From: Mesorhizobium tianshanense
GTDB lineage: Bacteria; Pseudomonadota; Alphaproteobacteria; Rhizobiales; Rhizobiaceae
Assembly: GCF_007830515.1 (NCBI RefSeq)
Contig: NZ_VLKT01000038.1
Span: 1 to 64,000 of the forward strand
Reading direction: 5' to 3'
DNA: 64,000 nt
Shown here one piece after another: positions 8,295 through 17,173 of this stretch; the stretch's first letter is position 1; every line of letters starts with the position of its first letter. Made by a program: the position numbers and the translations under genes. Below the pieces are notes generated by a model. It was not told the DNA's origin. It ran no database searches and saw only the letters and a list, made by a program, of their open reading frames with translations.

Positions 8295-8888
8295 ATGACA
8301 AAAATCGATTTGGCGCGCAGGGCGGAGATCGGGCGCGAGAAGCGGGCGCGGACGCGGGCGCAGATCGTGGAAGCAGGCGCAGTGCTCCTTGGGGGGCGTA
8401 CTCACGAGGCGGTCACAGTTGATGCTCTCGTGGCGGCAGCAGGCGTTGCCAAGGGGACATTTTACTACCATTTCAAGAGCATCGGAGAGCTGGCCGCTGC
8501 AGTGGGTGCCGGACTCAGTCAGAGTTCTGATGAGTTGCTGACGCCTGCCAGGCTCCATCGGCGGGATCCGGTCGAGCGCCTCTCTTTCGCGTTCGTGAAA
8601 TTCCTGGAGAGAGCGAGTGCGGACACAGACTGGGCCCGCCTCGTCATTCAGAGTTCGCAATCACCCATTGAGTTCGGCTTGGGGGTCCGCGCGAATCTCA
8701 AGGCGGACATCGGGGAGGCGATTGCCCAGGGCCGGCCTAAGGTGCGCGACGTAGAGTTGGCAGCCGACATCGTAATTGGAATATGGCTTGAGGTGACGCG
8801 CGGGATTATCGCGCGAGGTTCCCGGCCCGAAACGACCAGCCAAGCGCTTGACGCGACGCTTCGAGCTCTCGGTCTCAGTCAGCGCTGA
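8295..8888 (+). CDS. TetR-family transcriptional regulator
   Basis: About 197 residues from ATG 8295, chosen because the second TetR (12053-12754) aligns from this point and GAGG lies about 10 bases upstream; an upstream ATG at 8274 is in frame but less likely. The N-terminal helix-turn-helix is clear (VTVDALVAAAGVAKGTFYYHF), and the C-terminal ligand domain is of ordinary length. It is divergent from the patatin operon across operator site 2, so it most likely represses that operon and itself, and probably the pump (site 1). The ligand is unknown; a fatty or hydrophobic effector would fit the neighbours. Confidence 0.88.
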   Translation: MTKIDLARRAEIGREKRARTRAQIVEAGAVLLGGRTHEAVTVDALVAAAGVAKGTFYYHFKSIGELAAAVGAGLSQSSDELLTPARLHRRDPVERLSFAFVKFLERASADTDWARLVIQSSQSPIEFGLGVRANLKADIGEAIAQGRPKVRDVELAADIVIGIWLEVTRGIIARGSRPETTSQALDATLRALGLSQR

Positions 8889-8943
8889 CTGGGTCCGTCC
8901 CAGCACAAAGTACATATCGTGCATTAGTTGGGTTGAGGCACCG

Positions 8944-10044
8944 ATGGAATTTCGATTACTTTCCTGCCTGCTCGTGGCGATTGCGCTGAATGGCTGCGCA
9001 CTCCGTCCTGCAGCGAGTGTGCTGACCCCTGTTGTGACCGATGCAAGCGATATAGAGCGCGTCGAACTCTTTGCAGCTACCTCGAGGAATCTGACGGGCG
9101 AAACGAACGAATTCGGAAACGCTTCGGATCGTAGTATCGCCCTAAACTACCAAAGCTATAAAATGTCGATCCCGCCCCGTCACAAAGTAGGCGCAATCGA
9201 ATGGCCGACGGGGGTCACCGATCCGGAACGTCACTTCGCAGTCTTGGCGCGGAATGATCTGACGGAGGACGAATTCGCGAAACGTGTCGCCGCCGCAAGC
9301 CGCGATGGCGAAGTGGCAATTTTCATCCATGGCTATAACACACTCTACCAAGAGGCGATTTTTCGCTTCACCCAGCTTGTTCATGACACCGGTTTCGCGG
9401 GCGCTGCGATAGTATTCTCCTGGCCTTCAGAAGGCAAAATCCTTGGGTATGGTCGCGATCGCGAAAGCTCGATGTTCTCGCGGGACCACCTTGAGCGTTT
9501 GATCCCGAGTGTTGCTCAGATCCCGTCTGTCAAGAAGATCCATCTCGTTGCTCATTCAATGGGAGGCTGGTTGACGGCCGAGGTCTTACGGCAAGCCAAA
9601 TTCAAAAACGACCTCGAGTTTAACGGCAAACTTGGTGAGGTTGTGCTCGCTTCACCCGATATCGATATCGACGTGTTTCGCACGCAGATCATAGCGATTG
9701 GAAAGAGGTCTCCTCCCATCACTGTTCTGATCTCCCGCGACGATAAGGCGCTTGCGATCTCAAAGCTAATAGCCGGCAATGTCGATCGGGTCGGTGCCTT
9801 CGTAGTCGATGATCCTCGTATCATTCCAATCCTCGAACAGGCAGGGCTGCGCGTATTCGACATGAGCTTGCTTCAGAGTGGCGACCCGTTGCAGCACACG
9901 AAATTCGCCGCATCCTCGGAGCTGCTTCAAAGCTTCAGTAAAGACCTGCACTCTGGGATGGCGCGCGAGAAATCGAGGCGCGGGGGCGCCGGGCTATTGA
10001 TTGTTGATAGCACCGGCATGCCGCACGGTCCTAGGGAGCGCTAG
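8944..10044 (+). CDS. Lipoprotein alpha/beta hydrolase of DUF900 type
   Basis: 366 residues from ATG 8944, preceded by a GAGG RBS. The N-terminus is a lipoprotein signal with lipobox LNGC near residue 18. The body has VAIFIHGYNTLYQEA, the nucleophile elbow HSMGGW with Ser, VVLASPDIDIDVF and a late PLQHTKF His region, the pattern of DUF900 alpha/beta hydrolases. It is likely an envelope-attached esterase or lipase of unknown substrate. It is transcribed with tetR (56 bases apart), which suggests that it belongs to the same lipid-related regulon. Confidence 0.8.
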   Translation: MEFRLLSCLLVAIALNGCALRPAASVLTPVVTDASDIERVELFAATSRNLTGETNEFGNASDRSIALNYQSYKMSIPPRHKVGAIEWPTGVTDPERHFAVLARNDLTEDEFAKRVAAASRDGEVAIFIHGYNTLYQEAIFRFTQLVHDTGFAGAAIVFSWPSEGKILGYGRDRESSMFSRDHLERLIPSVAQIPSVKKIHLVAHSMGGWLTAEVLRQAKFKNDLEFNGKLGEVVLASPDIDIDVFRTQIIAIGKRSPPITVLISRDDKALAISKLIAGNVDRVGAFVVDDPRIIPILEQAGLRVFDMSLLQSGDPLQHTKFAASSELLQSFSKDLHSGMAREKSRRGGAGLLIVDSTGMPHGPRER

Positions 10045-10333
10045 CTTCTAGGGGCTGGGTATGCGGCGGAAGTCAGGAAGAACGATAGAGCGCTGGCGTC
10101 GGGTACTCGGCTGGCTGTTGCCGCCAGCGCCTCATAAGGGCGACCGAGGCAAAGCACATTCGGCGAGAGGCTGCGCTTCGATGGCTTCGATATCGGTGAT
10201 AGTTTGGACCGGCATGGGACGGCTCTCTTCTGCGCGACTATGCATTTCAGCAGGCCGCGCGTTTTGATGCACCGCACACCTTGTGAAAGCGGGAGATGCG
10301 CCCCGTCGGGCCGGACCCGTTTCGACTGTGGTG

Positions 10334-11353
10334 TCAGGGCAGCAGAAGCGCGCGCCCCGGCTGTCTTTTCCTGACGTGGTCGAAAGCCTCGCTTACTCCG
10401 GAGAACTGCTTGAACAGCCCGATCGGGAGGTTGACATGGTTGTGTTCGACGAACTGGCGCAACTCAGCCAGTGCTGCCTTGTCCGGCTTGAAGAGAACCC
10501 ATGTGAAATTGTTGGCGCCCTTCGGCAGCGCGCGTCGGTGATGTTTCTTTTGCAGAATTGTCTTCAGCGTACCGCGCAGCCAGCCGAGGCGGTCGAAATT
10601 CCCTAACATTGGGTGCACGGTAGTTGCGTGACCGAGCGCACCGTCGCGCAGACATCCGAGCAATGCGAGATCATCTTCCCAGGTAGCGAAGTTGAGAGTT
10701 ACATCAAAAGTGCGCCCCAGGGAGCTGAACAGCTTGTCCGTTCGCTCGACCACTTCGGTGGCACCCGCCTCAAGACACGCCTTGCTGTTTGACATCCGAG
10801 CAATCGCCGTAACTCTCGCGCCCCATGCGGAGAGCATCTGCGTGGCCAACGTCCCCAGTCCGCCGGCCGCACCATGGACCAGAATACTCTTTCCGGGCGC
10901 GTTGTCCCGGATAAGGCCCGCTCCGCGTACCGCAAGCCACATTGTAGTGAAGCTATATGGGATTGTAGCCAGCGGGTGAAGGTCAAGGCCTTCCGGAACA
11001 GCCAGCACGTGGTTTGCCTTGACCAGCACGTGGCTGGTGTGGGTTCCTTCTGAGGAAGCGGGCTTCACTCCGTAAACCCGGTCGCCGGCCTTGAAGGTCG
11101 ATACGCCGGATCCCACGCCGGTTACGATGCCCGCAAAATCGTTGCCAAGGATCAGGGGAAACTTGCCTGCTCCGATCAGCGATAGTAGCCTCCGGCCGTA
11201 GCCTTCGGACCGGCGCACATCGATCGGGTTGACCGAAGCGGCGGCCACAGCCACCTCGATTTCATCTGCCGCCGGCGTTCGCCTAGTAAATTGCCGAACC
11301 ATGAACCCGCTGGGGCCAGGCCCGAGGCACAGAGCTGCAGTGCCTGACGTCAT
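10334..11353 (-). CDS. Zinc-independent MDR-family NAD(P)H quinone oxidoreductase-like enzyme
   Basis: 339 residues. It has an N-terminal GroES-like domain (VAAASVNPIDVRRSEG, LGNDFAGIV) and a Rossmann domain with HGAAGGLGTLATQML, the NADPH motif of the QOR and RTN4IP1-like branch of medium-chain dehydrogenases. The structural and catalytic zinc ligands of alcohol dehydrogenases are absent. It probably reduces quinones or enones with NADPH. Its promoter (TTGACT-17-TTATAG) overlaps operator site 3, about 210 bases upstream of the start, placing it in the same regulon as the pump and patatin genes. Confidence 0.82.
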   Translation of the reverse strand: MTSGTAALCLGPGPSGFMVRQFTRRTPAADEIEVAVAAASVNPIDVRRSEGYGRRLLSLIGAGKFPLILGNDFAGIVTGVGSGVSTFKAGDRVYGVKPASSEGTHTSHVLVKANHVLAVPEGLDLHPLATIPYSFTTMWLAVRGAGLIRDNAPGKSILVHGAAGGLGTLATQMLSAWGARVTAIARMSNSKACLEAGATEVVERTDKLFSSLGRTFDVTLNFATWEDDLALLGCLRDGALGHATTVHPMLGNFDRLGWLRGTLKTILQKKHHRRALPKGANNFTWVLFKPDKAALAELRQFVEHNHVNLPIGLFKQFSGVSEAFDHVRKRQPGRALLLP

Positions 11354-11556
11354 GTCCTAGACCCCCTGTTTGCTGAGGTTGGCGCCGCGCACTCCAACAC
11401 CCCCGTTTTGAATGCATACCGTCCAAGGGCGCGCTGCAACGCAGCTGCGAGCCCCCCGCGGCACCGGATGCGGAGCACACGCGTCCTTAGAGCTACAGAT
11501 ACCATCACTAGCCTTCCTCCTGTCCGGCAAAGGTCTCGCCGATGCCGATAATTGAG

Positions 11557-11590
11557 CTATAAGGTCAAAACGACTAAATAGTCAATATGA
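11557..11590 (-). promoter_or_regulatory. Promoter overlapping a TetR-type operator (site 3)
   Basis: Minus strand: TTGACT (11580-11585), 17-base spacer, TTATAG (11557-11562), facing the oxidoreductase at 11353. The core is GAC-TAAATA-GTC followed by AATATGA, preceded by GGTCAAAAC exactly as at site 2. Confidence 0.55.
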
Positions 11591-11603
11591 ATCACGCGGC
11601 GAC

Positions 11604-12052
11604 GTGAATTCAATGACTGCGCGCGTCCAAGCGCAGCGTTTCGAGAGAACGAGAAGCCGAATGGCAACTAATCTCGTTCGCTTCGAGTACAGGGCGAGCG
11701 CAATGAGGCATTTGCGCTGGGGACACGCATCCAGCTCGCGATCAAGGAGACAGTGCGACGGCGCGACAACACTTTCGCTGTCGGGCTCAGCCTGCCGAGA
11801 CAATCTCCGAATTGTCTACCTTCGCCAACACTGTTCCGGGAGATGTACACTTGACCGTCACGCCGAGCGGCTACGCGCTGCGTGTCACCCCGAACCTACT
11901 GCGCTTACTTTTGCTTCAGCTGCTGCCCGAGCGCCCGTTTTGGAACGCAAGGGCGCCGGCCGCACTCTGCCGACCGGATTATTGCGAGGATCTGGAGCCC
12001 GCGACTAAGCACTCGATCTCAGCGAGCAGATAACGGAATCGCCAGTCCAAGG
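11604..12052. other. Stretch without a convincing gene
   Basis: Several short frames are open here, but none looks like a known protein. A plus-strand frame from 11613 begins M-T-A-R-V-Q-A-Q-R-F-E-R-T-R, which resembles a TetR N-terminus and then dissolves. Given the tetR remnant at site 1 it could be another decayed regulator start, but the evidence is thin. Confidence 0.3.
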
Positions 12053-12754
12053 TCAGGCCCCACTGCGCGCCGCACCTTGGCGCTGAGGCTTTCGCGGCCG
12101 CGCCCCGTCAGCCATGGCGCCGTCGGCAGATGTTGACAAGCGCCCAAGGACTGACTTCGCCTCACGGGCATTGAGGCCGATCGAGCGCAGGATGGCGCTG
12201 ATGGCCGCATCACGATCGAGCGATGGCAGCCTGCGCTCGCCGAGCGCGCGCATGAGCTGGAGCATGATTCCAACGACGATCTCAAGGTTTAGCTCCGCGG
12301 ATGCCCCGCTGCCCGGCAAGCTCTGCGAGAACTTTTGCAGGTCTTCAAAAATCCGGCCGCGGAGAAGCTCGCCACCTTTCGGGGATGCAGCCGCCATTCT
12401 CGCAACAAGGCTTGCCCACCGAGGATCATTGAGGGCCTTGTCGATGAATGAGCTGCACCCGAATGCAATCCTAAGGGCAGGATCAGCGAGCGAGAGGCGG
12501 TCGGCCTGCAGCATTTCGTCGAAAGACAGGACCAGTTCCTCCGCGACAGCGGCCGTTAGAGCGTCTAAGCCATCGAAATGAACGTAGAACGTACCCTTGG
12601 CGACACCGGCCTCTCTGACTACGTCGTCGACTGTTACCGATTCCACGGCCTGCTTGGCGAACAACGAGTTGGCCGCGGCAACGAGTTCTGCACGAGTTCG
12701 CGCGCGCTTTTCGCGCCCAATTTCAGCTCGACGTGCGGGATTAATGTTCGCCAT
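12053..12754 (-). CDS. TetR-family transcriptional regulator, paralogue of the one at 8295
   Basis: 233 residues. The N-terminus NPARRAEIGREKRARTRAEL is nearly identical to that of the TetR at 8295, and the HTH (VTVDDVVREAGVAKGTFYVHF) is also closely related, so the DNA-recognition helices should bind similar sites. The C-terminal domain is different in sequence and carries a basic, low-complexity tail (GARPRKPQRQGAA). Operator-like site 4 lies 37-56 bases upstream of its start, suggesting autoregulation. Shared recognition sequence with divergent ligand domains would let two signals feed one regulon. Confidence 0.87.
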   Translation of the reverse strand: MANINPARRAEIGREKRARTRAELVAAANSLFAKQAVESVTVDDVVREAGVAKGTFYVHFDGLDALTAAVAEELVLSFDEMLQADRLSLADPALRIAFGCSSFIDKALNDPRWASLVARMAAASPKGGELLRGRIFEDLQKFSQSLPGSGASAELNLEIVVGIMLQLMRALGERRLPSLDRDAAISAILRSIGLNAREAKSVLGRLSTSADGAMADGARPRKPQRQGAARSGA

Positions 12755-12778
12755 CAGTGACCCGATCTCCAGTTACGA

Positions 12779-12810
12779 ATTGTACAGTACGTCATATTGA
12801 CCGTACCGTC
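12779..12810 (-). promoter_or_regulatory. Operator-like site 4 upstream of tetR
   Basis: Read on the minus strand, bases 12810-12791 give GACGGTACGGTCAATATGAC, which matches site 2 at 16 of 20 positions and keeps GAC-N6-GTC plus AATATGAC. A possible -10, TACAAT, is at 12779-12784 on the minus strand; no clear -35 is seen. Confidence 0.45.
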
Positions 12811-13097
12811 CAGACGCGGCTGCTAGCCCTATCGTTCGTTTGCTCGTAAGCCCCTCTACGCCGCTACCTTAGTACGAATCTGACCATCAACGATCTGTCC
12901 GGGAGGCTCGCGTTTGAGCAATTTGCGTGCCTCGCTGCTGTCAACTGGGGCGGTCGCGTTTTTCGCGTACCGACCGGCCACGACCAGCAGTCGCCGCCGC
13001 TACACGATCCGCGGTGCCGTTTTCGCGGCCAAGGCTGGCAGGCGCCCTCCCCCGCCGGCGCATCCGGTCACCGTCACGACCTCCATTGCAGCTACCC
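12811..13097. other. Intergenic stretch with no gene seen
   Basis: Between site 4 and the epoxide hydrolase remnant. Short frames only, none recognisable. It may contain eroded 3' sequence of the hydrolase, since that fragment stops early at 13098. Confidence 0.3.
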
Positions 13098-13544
13098 CTA
13101 AACCATCAACCAGTCGGCCACCCCTGCCTCGGAACAAGCCTGGAACTTGCCAAGCGAGGCGATCGAAGCCTTTTCTTCGTCGGTGGCACCCTCCGGCAGA
13201 GGGCCGCCACCCAGGGCAGGCAAGACCTCGTTCGGAATCGCCGCTGGCAGGTTGGTGTGGATGCCGAGCAATCCATCCGGCGCAAGCCGGCCCATTGCTT
13301 GTGTAATGCCGGCGCCCCAGTCGCCGCCTTGGGCGACGTAGTGCTCATATCCGAGCCGATCCATGAGGACGACCCAAGCACTGGCGATGCGCTCTAGCCC
13401 CCATCCCGCCTCCGTCGGCTGACCCGAGAACCCGAACCCCGGCAGCGAGGGGATCACGACATCGAAGGCGTCCCCCGCCTTGCCACCATAGGCGGTGGGA
13501 TCGGTGAGGGGGCCGACGAGGCGCGAAGCCGACCCAGCAAAATA
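13098..13544 (-). pseudogene. Epoxide hydrolase fragment (alpha/beta hydrolase)
   Basis: The open frame from 13544 reads GPLTDPTAYGGKAGDAFDVV, then IPSLPGFGFSG, and later AQGGDWGAGITQAMG, which contains the nucleophile Asp of the GGDWG elbow typical of epoxide hydrolases. An in-frame TGA stands just upstream at 13545-13547 and the frame ends after about 149 codons, whereas the family is about 380 residues. Both the N-terminal part (including HGWPGS) and the C-terminal lid and His are missing. It is a remnant, next to an intact AraC regulator. Confidence 0.75.
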
Positions 13545-13669
13545 TCACGGCATCCCTGGCGGTGACGTCGCCAGCCGTGCACGAGGGCGTGATATTCGCC
13601 CTGAATCGTGACGTGACAAGATACCAAAGACCCCCGAGCCCTGACCTGAGGGCCATCCGTCGCGAACGC

Positions 13670-14638
13670 TCAGCCTGCTCGAGCAGATGCTGTTCGCGCT
13701 TCTCCGGGCCGCATCCCATAGCGGTGATGGAATGCCTTGCTGAAGGCGCTTTCCGACTGAAAGCCCACTTCAGCGGCTATCCCAGCAAGTGGCCGGTTTG
13801 ATGCCCGCAGCTTTCTCCTGGCTAGTTCCAAGCGCATTTCCGATAAGAAGGCCAGGGGAGGAACCTGCGCGGTCTTTCGGAAGATGCGCACCAGGCTGGC
13901 GCGGGACGCGTTTGCCAGCGTCGCAAGCTCGTCGAGGCTCCACTGGCGTTCGGGCTCTTCGAGCATGGCTGCCACCACTCGGCCAGCCTGCGGATGTCCT
14001 AGCAAGGACAACAGGCCATCCGAGGCGCGCTCGGATTCCAGATGCGCGCGCACGACCATGATCAGCAGGCCGCTAGCCATGTCAGCGGCAATTGCTGACG
14101 CTCCGGCTCGAGCAGCTCCCAGCTCCTCCGACAGGAAAGCGATGATCTGGCGGATGTTTGCGGCATCTCGGCCTACCGTGCCTTTGATGACGATCACCTC
14201 CGGCAAGGCAGAAAGCACCAGATTTTCGCCAGCGTGATCGAACCTCAGTCGCCCACAGATTAACCCGGCTCCGGGTTCAATGTCCGTGTTTGACTTTACG
14301 AGGATCGTCCCGTTTGAACGACCCTGAATGCCGAATGGCCCCCGGTCGTCGGGAGCTGTACTCGGTCCATGCATAACATGTGCGCTTCCCCGTGGCAGGA
14401 CTGCGATGTCTCCGGCTTCGAGAGCGACCGAGCGAGGCAAGTCGGGGAGATGAAGAACGCAGTTTCCGTCCGTGACGATGTGAAATGGCGCCCATGCGTC
14501 TGGCTCAGGCGCATGAGGCGAGGCCCACTGTGAGCCGAAGCGGCAAACGTATTGAAGCTCGGGGCGGACTCTGAGCAACGGCGCCAGTCCGCTGAGCGGA
14601 TCGAGGCGGATATTCTGGTCGGCAATCCGGCTTGGATT
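13670..14638 (-). CDS. AraC-family regulator with N-terminal cupin (Cupin_6) domain
   Basis: About 322 residues from the ATG at 14638 (AGCGGA upstream); an in-frame ATG at 14683 is an alternative. The N-terminal half is a cupin sensor (LDPLSGLAPLLRVRPEL, ALEAGDIAVLPRGSAHVMHG). The C-terminal half has two AraC helix-turn-helix motifs (WSLDELATLANASRASLVRI and LAGIAAEVGFQSESAFSKAF). It is divergent from the haloperoxidase-type hydrolase at 14753, with only 114 bases between starts, so it very likely regulates that gene. The AraC-Cupin_6 plus alpha/beta hydrolase pairing is common in proteobacteria. Confidence 0.88.
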   Translation of the reverse strand, partial: NPSRIADQNIRLDPLSGLAPLLRVRPELQYVCRFGSQWASPHAPEPDAWAPFHIVTDGNCVLHLPDLPRSVALEAGDIAVLPRGSAHVMHGPSTAPDDRGPFGIQGRSNGTILVKSNTDIEPGAGLICGRLRFDHAGENLVLSALPEVIVIKGTVGRDAANIRQIIAFLSEELGAARAGASAIAADMASGLLIMVVRAHLESERASDGLLSLLGHPQAGRVVAAMLEEPERQWSLDELATLANASRASLVRIFRKTAQVPPLAFLSEMRLELARRKLRASNRPLAGIAAEVGFQSESAFSKAFHHRYGMRPGEARTASARAG

Positions 14639-14752
14639 CATCTGGTTGATCCGCTGGGACACAAGGCTGAGCCTGCAAAGCATTTGCCCATCAGCCAGCC
14701 TGCCATAACCTCCTCCTCGTCGAATTCATGCACCATTTGAGGAGAGAACGAA

Positions 14753-15577
14753 ATGCCTACGGTCACCACAAAAGACGGCGTCGAGATTTTCTACAAGGAC
14801 TGGGGTTCCGGTCAGCCGATTGTCTTCAGCCATGGCTGGCCACTTTCGGCCGACGACTGGGACGCGCAGATGATGTTCTTCGTCAACCAGGGCTTCCGCG
14901 TCATCGCTCATGATCGGCGTGGCCACGGCCGCTCCAGCCAGGTCGGCGATGGCCACGACATGGATCACTATGCCGATGACCTCGCCGCAATGACGGCGAA
15001 GCTCGACCTCAAGGACGCCATCCACGTCGGACATTCCACCGGCGGCGGCGAAGTCGTCCACTACATCGCTCGCCATGGCGAAAGCCGGGTAGCGAAGGCG
15101 GCGATCCTGAGCGCCGTCCCGCCTCTCATGGTCAAAACCCAAGCCAACCCCGGTGGTTTGCCGAAAGACGTATTCGACGGCTTCCAGGTGGCGCTCGCGG
15201 CAGGCCGGAGCCAGTTTTACCGCGACGTGGCTGCCGGGCCTTTCTACGGCTACAACCGGCCTGGGGCGACGCCATCCGACGCGGTGATCTGGAACTGGTG
15301 GCGGCAAGGCATGATGGGCGGCGCCAAGGCCCACTATGACGGCATCATCGCCTTCTCGCAGACCGACTTCACCGAAGACCTGAAGAAGATATCGGTGCCG
15401 GTGCTCGTGATGCACGGCGACGACGATCAGATCGTCCCCTACGCCGATTCCGCACCGCTGTCGGTGAAGCTGCTGAAGAACGGGACGCTGAAGACGTACA
15501 AAGGTTTCCCGCACGGTATGCCGACGACCCATGCGGAAACAATCAACGCCGATCTTTTGGCGTTCTTCCGGACCTGA
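14753..15577 (+). CDS. Alpha/beta hydrolase, non-haem chloroperoxidase/arylesterase type
   Basis: 274 residues with a GAGAACGAA-type RBS. Motifs: the oxyanion FSHGWPLSADDW, HDRRGHGRS, the nucleophile elbow GHSTGGGE (Ser), an Asp in HGDDDQIVPY and a His in FPHGMPTTHAE. These are hallmarks of cofactor-free haloperoxidases and arylesterases, cytoplasmic enzymes that hydrolyse small esters and can form peracids. It is probably controlled by the divergent AraC regulator, with the exported metallo-hydrolase gene 143 bases downstream. Confidence 0.88.
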   Translation: MPTVTTKDGVEIFYKDWGSGQPIVFSHGWPLSADDWDAQMMFFVNQGFRVIAHDRRGHGRSSQVGDGHDMDHYADDLAAMTAKLDLKDAIHVGHSTGGGEVVHYIARHGESRVAKAAILSAVPPLMVKTQANPGGLPKDVFDGFQVALAAGRSQFYRDVAAGPFYGYNRPGATPSDAVIWNWWRQGMMGGAKAHYDGIIAFSQTDFTEDLKKISVPVLVMHGDDDQIVPYADSAPLSVKLLKNGTLKTYKGFPHGMPTTHAETINADLLAFFRT

Positions 15578-15720
15578 ACACTCTCCGATAGCGGGCTGGT
15601 CATCTCTGGCCCGCTGTCGTCTCGGCCTCGATCGGCCAAGACTAGCGTCGGCACCGCCCGAGATTCGAAGCCATCGAAACAACGCCCCCTGCATGAGTTG
15701 GGCCAATGGGAGATATTGTC

Positions 15721-16686
15721 ATGACCTATCCACGCACACATCTATCACGCCGCGGCTTCTGCATGTGCTGCCTCGCGTCAGCCACGTTCGCGGCAACTGG
15801 CGGCTGGCTGACACCGCGCGAGGTGTTCGCCCAGGCTCGCAGCATCGTCGACCTGATCCGCTCGGAAGCGGCAAAGGCAAGGATCAACGTGCACCAGCTA
15901 CGCGGCAATGTCAGCGTCCTAGAAGGCTCCGGCGGCAACGTCGCCGTTCTGACCGGCGGTGATGGTACCCTGCTGGTCGACGCGGGCATCACGGCTTCAC
16001 AACCCCGGATCATCGAAGCCCTCAGAAGCATCGGCGCCGGGCCGATCCGCCAGTTGATCAACACGCATTGGCATTTCGATCATACGGACGGCAATGAGTG
16101 GGTGCATGCCGCCGGTGCGGCGATCCTCGCCCATGAGAATACGCGCAAGCACCTCGCTTCGGCGCAACGTGTCGAGGACTGGAACTTCGATTTCCCGGCA
16201 GCTCCCTCTGACGCTCTCCCAAGCGAAATGCTGGCCACCGACCGCACACTCCGCCACAATGGCGCGACGCTCGAACTGCGTGTCTACCAGCCCGCACACA
16301 CCGACGGCGACATCTCGGTCTATTTCAGCGAGGCCGACATTCTGCACACGGGCGACACCTGGTGGAACGGCATCTACCCCTTCATTGACTATTCGACCGG
16401 CGGCAGCATCAACGGAATGATCAACGCGGCTGAAGCGAACCTGGGTATGACGACCGACAAGACGATCATCGTTCCTGGTCACGGTCGGATTGGTAACCGC
16501 GCACAGCTCACCGAGTTCCACGACATGCTAGTCGCCATTCGAGACAACGTCGCCGAACTCAAGGCCCAGGGGAAATCACTGGCAGAAACGCAGGCGGCGA
16601 AGCCTACAGCGGCGTTCGACGCGAAGTGGGGGCAGTTCGTGATCGGCCCGGACTTCTTCACCCACCTCGTCTACGCGGGGATCTGA
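15721..16686 (+). CDS. Exported MBL-fold metallo-hydrolase with Tat signal
   Basis: 321 residues from ATG 15721, chosen because GGGAGA is 8 bases upstream; ATG 15706 is in frame. The N-terminus has twin-arginine SRRGFCMCC and a hydrophobic stretch, so export by Tat to the periplasm is likely. The metal-binding motif THWHFDHTDGN (HxHxDH), later HTGDTWW and PGHGR give a complete metallo-beta-lactamase-fold dinuclear site. The substrate is not deducible; related proteins are annotated as generic hydrolases. The N-terminal Cys pair beside the Tat motif is unusual. Confidence 0.85.
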   Translation: MTYPRTHLSRRGFCMCCLASATFAATGGWLTPREVFAQARSIVDLIRSEAAKARINVHQLRGNVSVLEGSGGNVAVLTGGDGTLLVDAGITASQPRIIEALRSIGAGPIRQLINTHWHFDHTDGNEWVHAAGAAILAHENTRKHLASAQRVEDWNFDFPAAPSDALPSEMLATDRTLRHNGATLELRVYQPAHTDGDISVYFSEADILHTGDTWWNGIYPFIDYSTGGSINGMINAAEANLGMTTDKTIIVPGHGRIGNRAQLTEFHDMLVAIRDNVAELKAQGKSLAETQAAKPTAAFDAKWGQFVIGPDFFTHLVYAGI

Positions 16687-17173
16687 TCAGGCTACGGAGA
16701 ATCGCTGCCAACGGTAGAGCGCATGGCCAGAGGCGTTCGCCCCGCTGCTTCCTCTGTCAGGCCCGTTGGTGCTCCAGGAATCGCTTGGAGGCTTACGGCG
16801 AAAGGGCGGATTGACGGATGGTTTCGCTCTGGCGAACGAAGGCCGCTTTCGGAGAAGTGCGCGAGGGTACTGAATGGCTTGGATGGGGGCGCATTGCTGT
16901 CCGGCAGCTAGGGGGTTGAAAGAAGACCGGTAGCTTGGAGGTTTGGATTGTCAAAGGCGCCCGTGCCTTTCTTGGGCCCCGCATCAGATGTAGGGCCGCC
17001 AGAATCCGCCTGACATGCAGTACGGCCATAGGCATAACGGCCGCGCTGCTATGTCATAGTCGCGACCGACTATCTTAGCCTCGGGATCGGCGATCGCTTT
17101 GTCGCGCCAAAGCCCTATCGCGACATCGTCGTGCCGTGTACTCATTTGATCAGGAATCCGCGGAGAGCCTCCG
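16687..17173. other. Intergenic stretch, at most one tiny frame
   Basis: No recognisable gene. A minus-strand frame from 17145 to 16984 begins M-S-T-R-H-D-D-V and would give 53 residues rich in Trp, Tyr and Pro (LCLWPYCMSGGFWRPY). It has no clear RBS and could be a remnant or chance. Confidence 0.25.

Noticed and set aside
10041..10277. 78-codon minus-strand frame between two genes
   Set aside because: Low-complexity, no motif, overlaps the end of the DUF900 gene; probably non-coding.
11604..12008. 134-codon frame after site 3 as a real gene
   Set aside because: Apart from a TetR-like first 20 residues it has no conserved sequence or good RBS, so it is listed only as an uncertain stretch.
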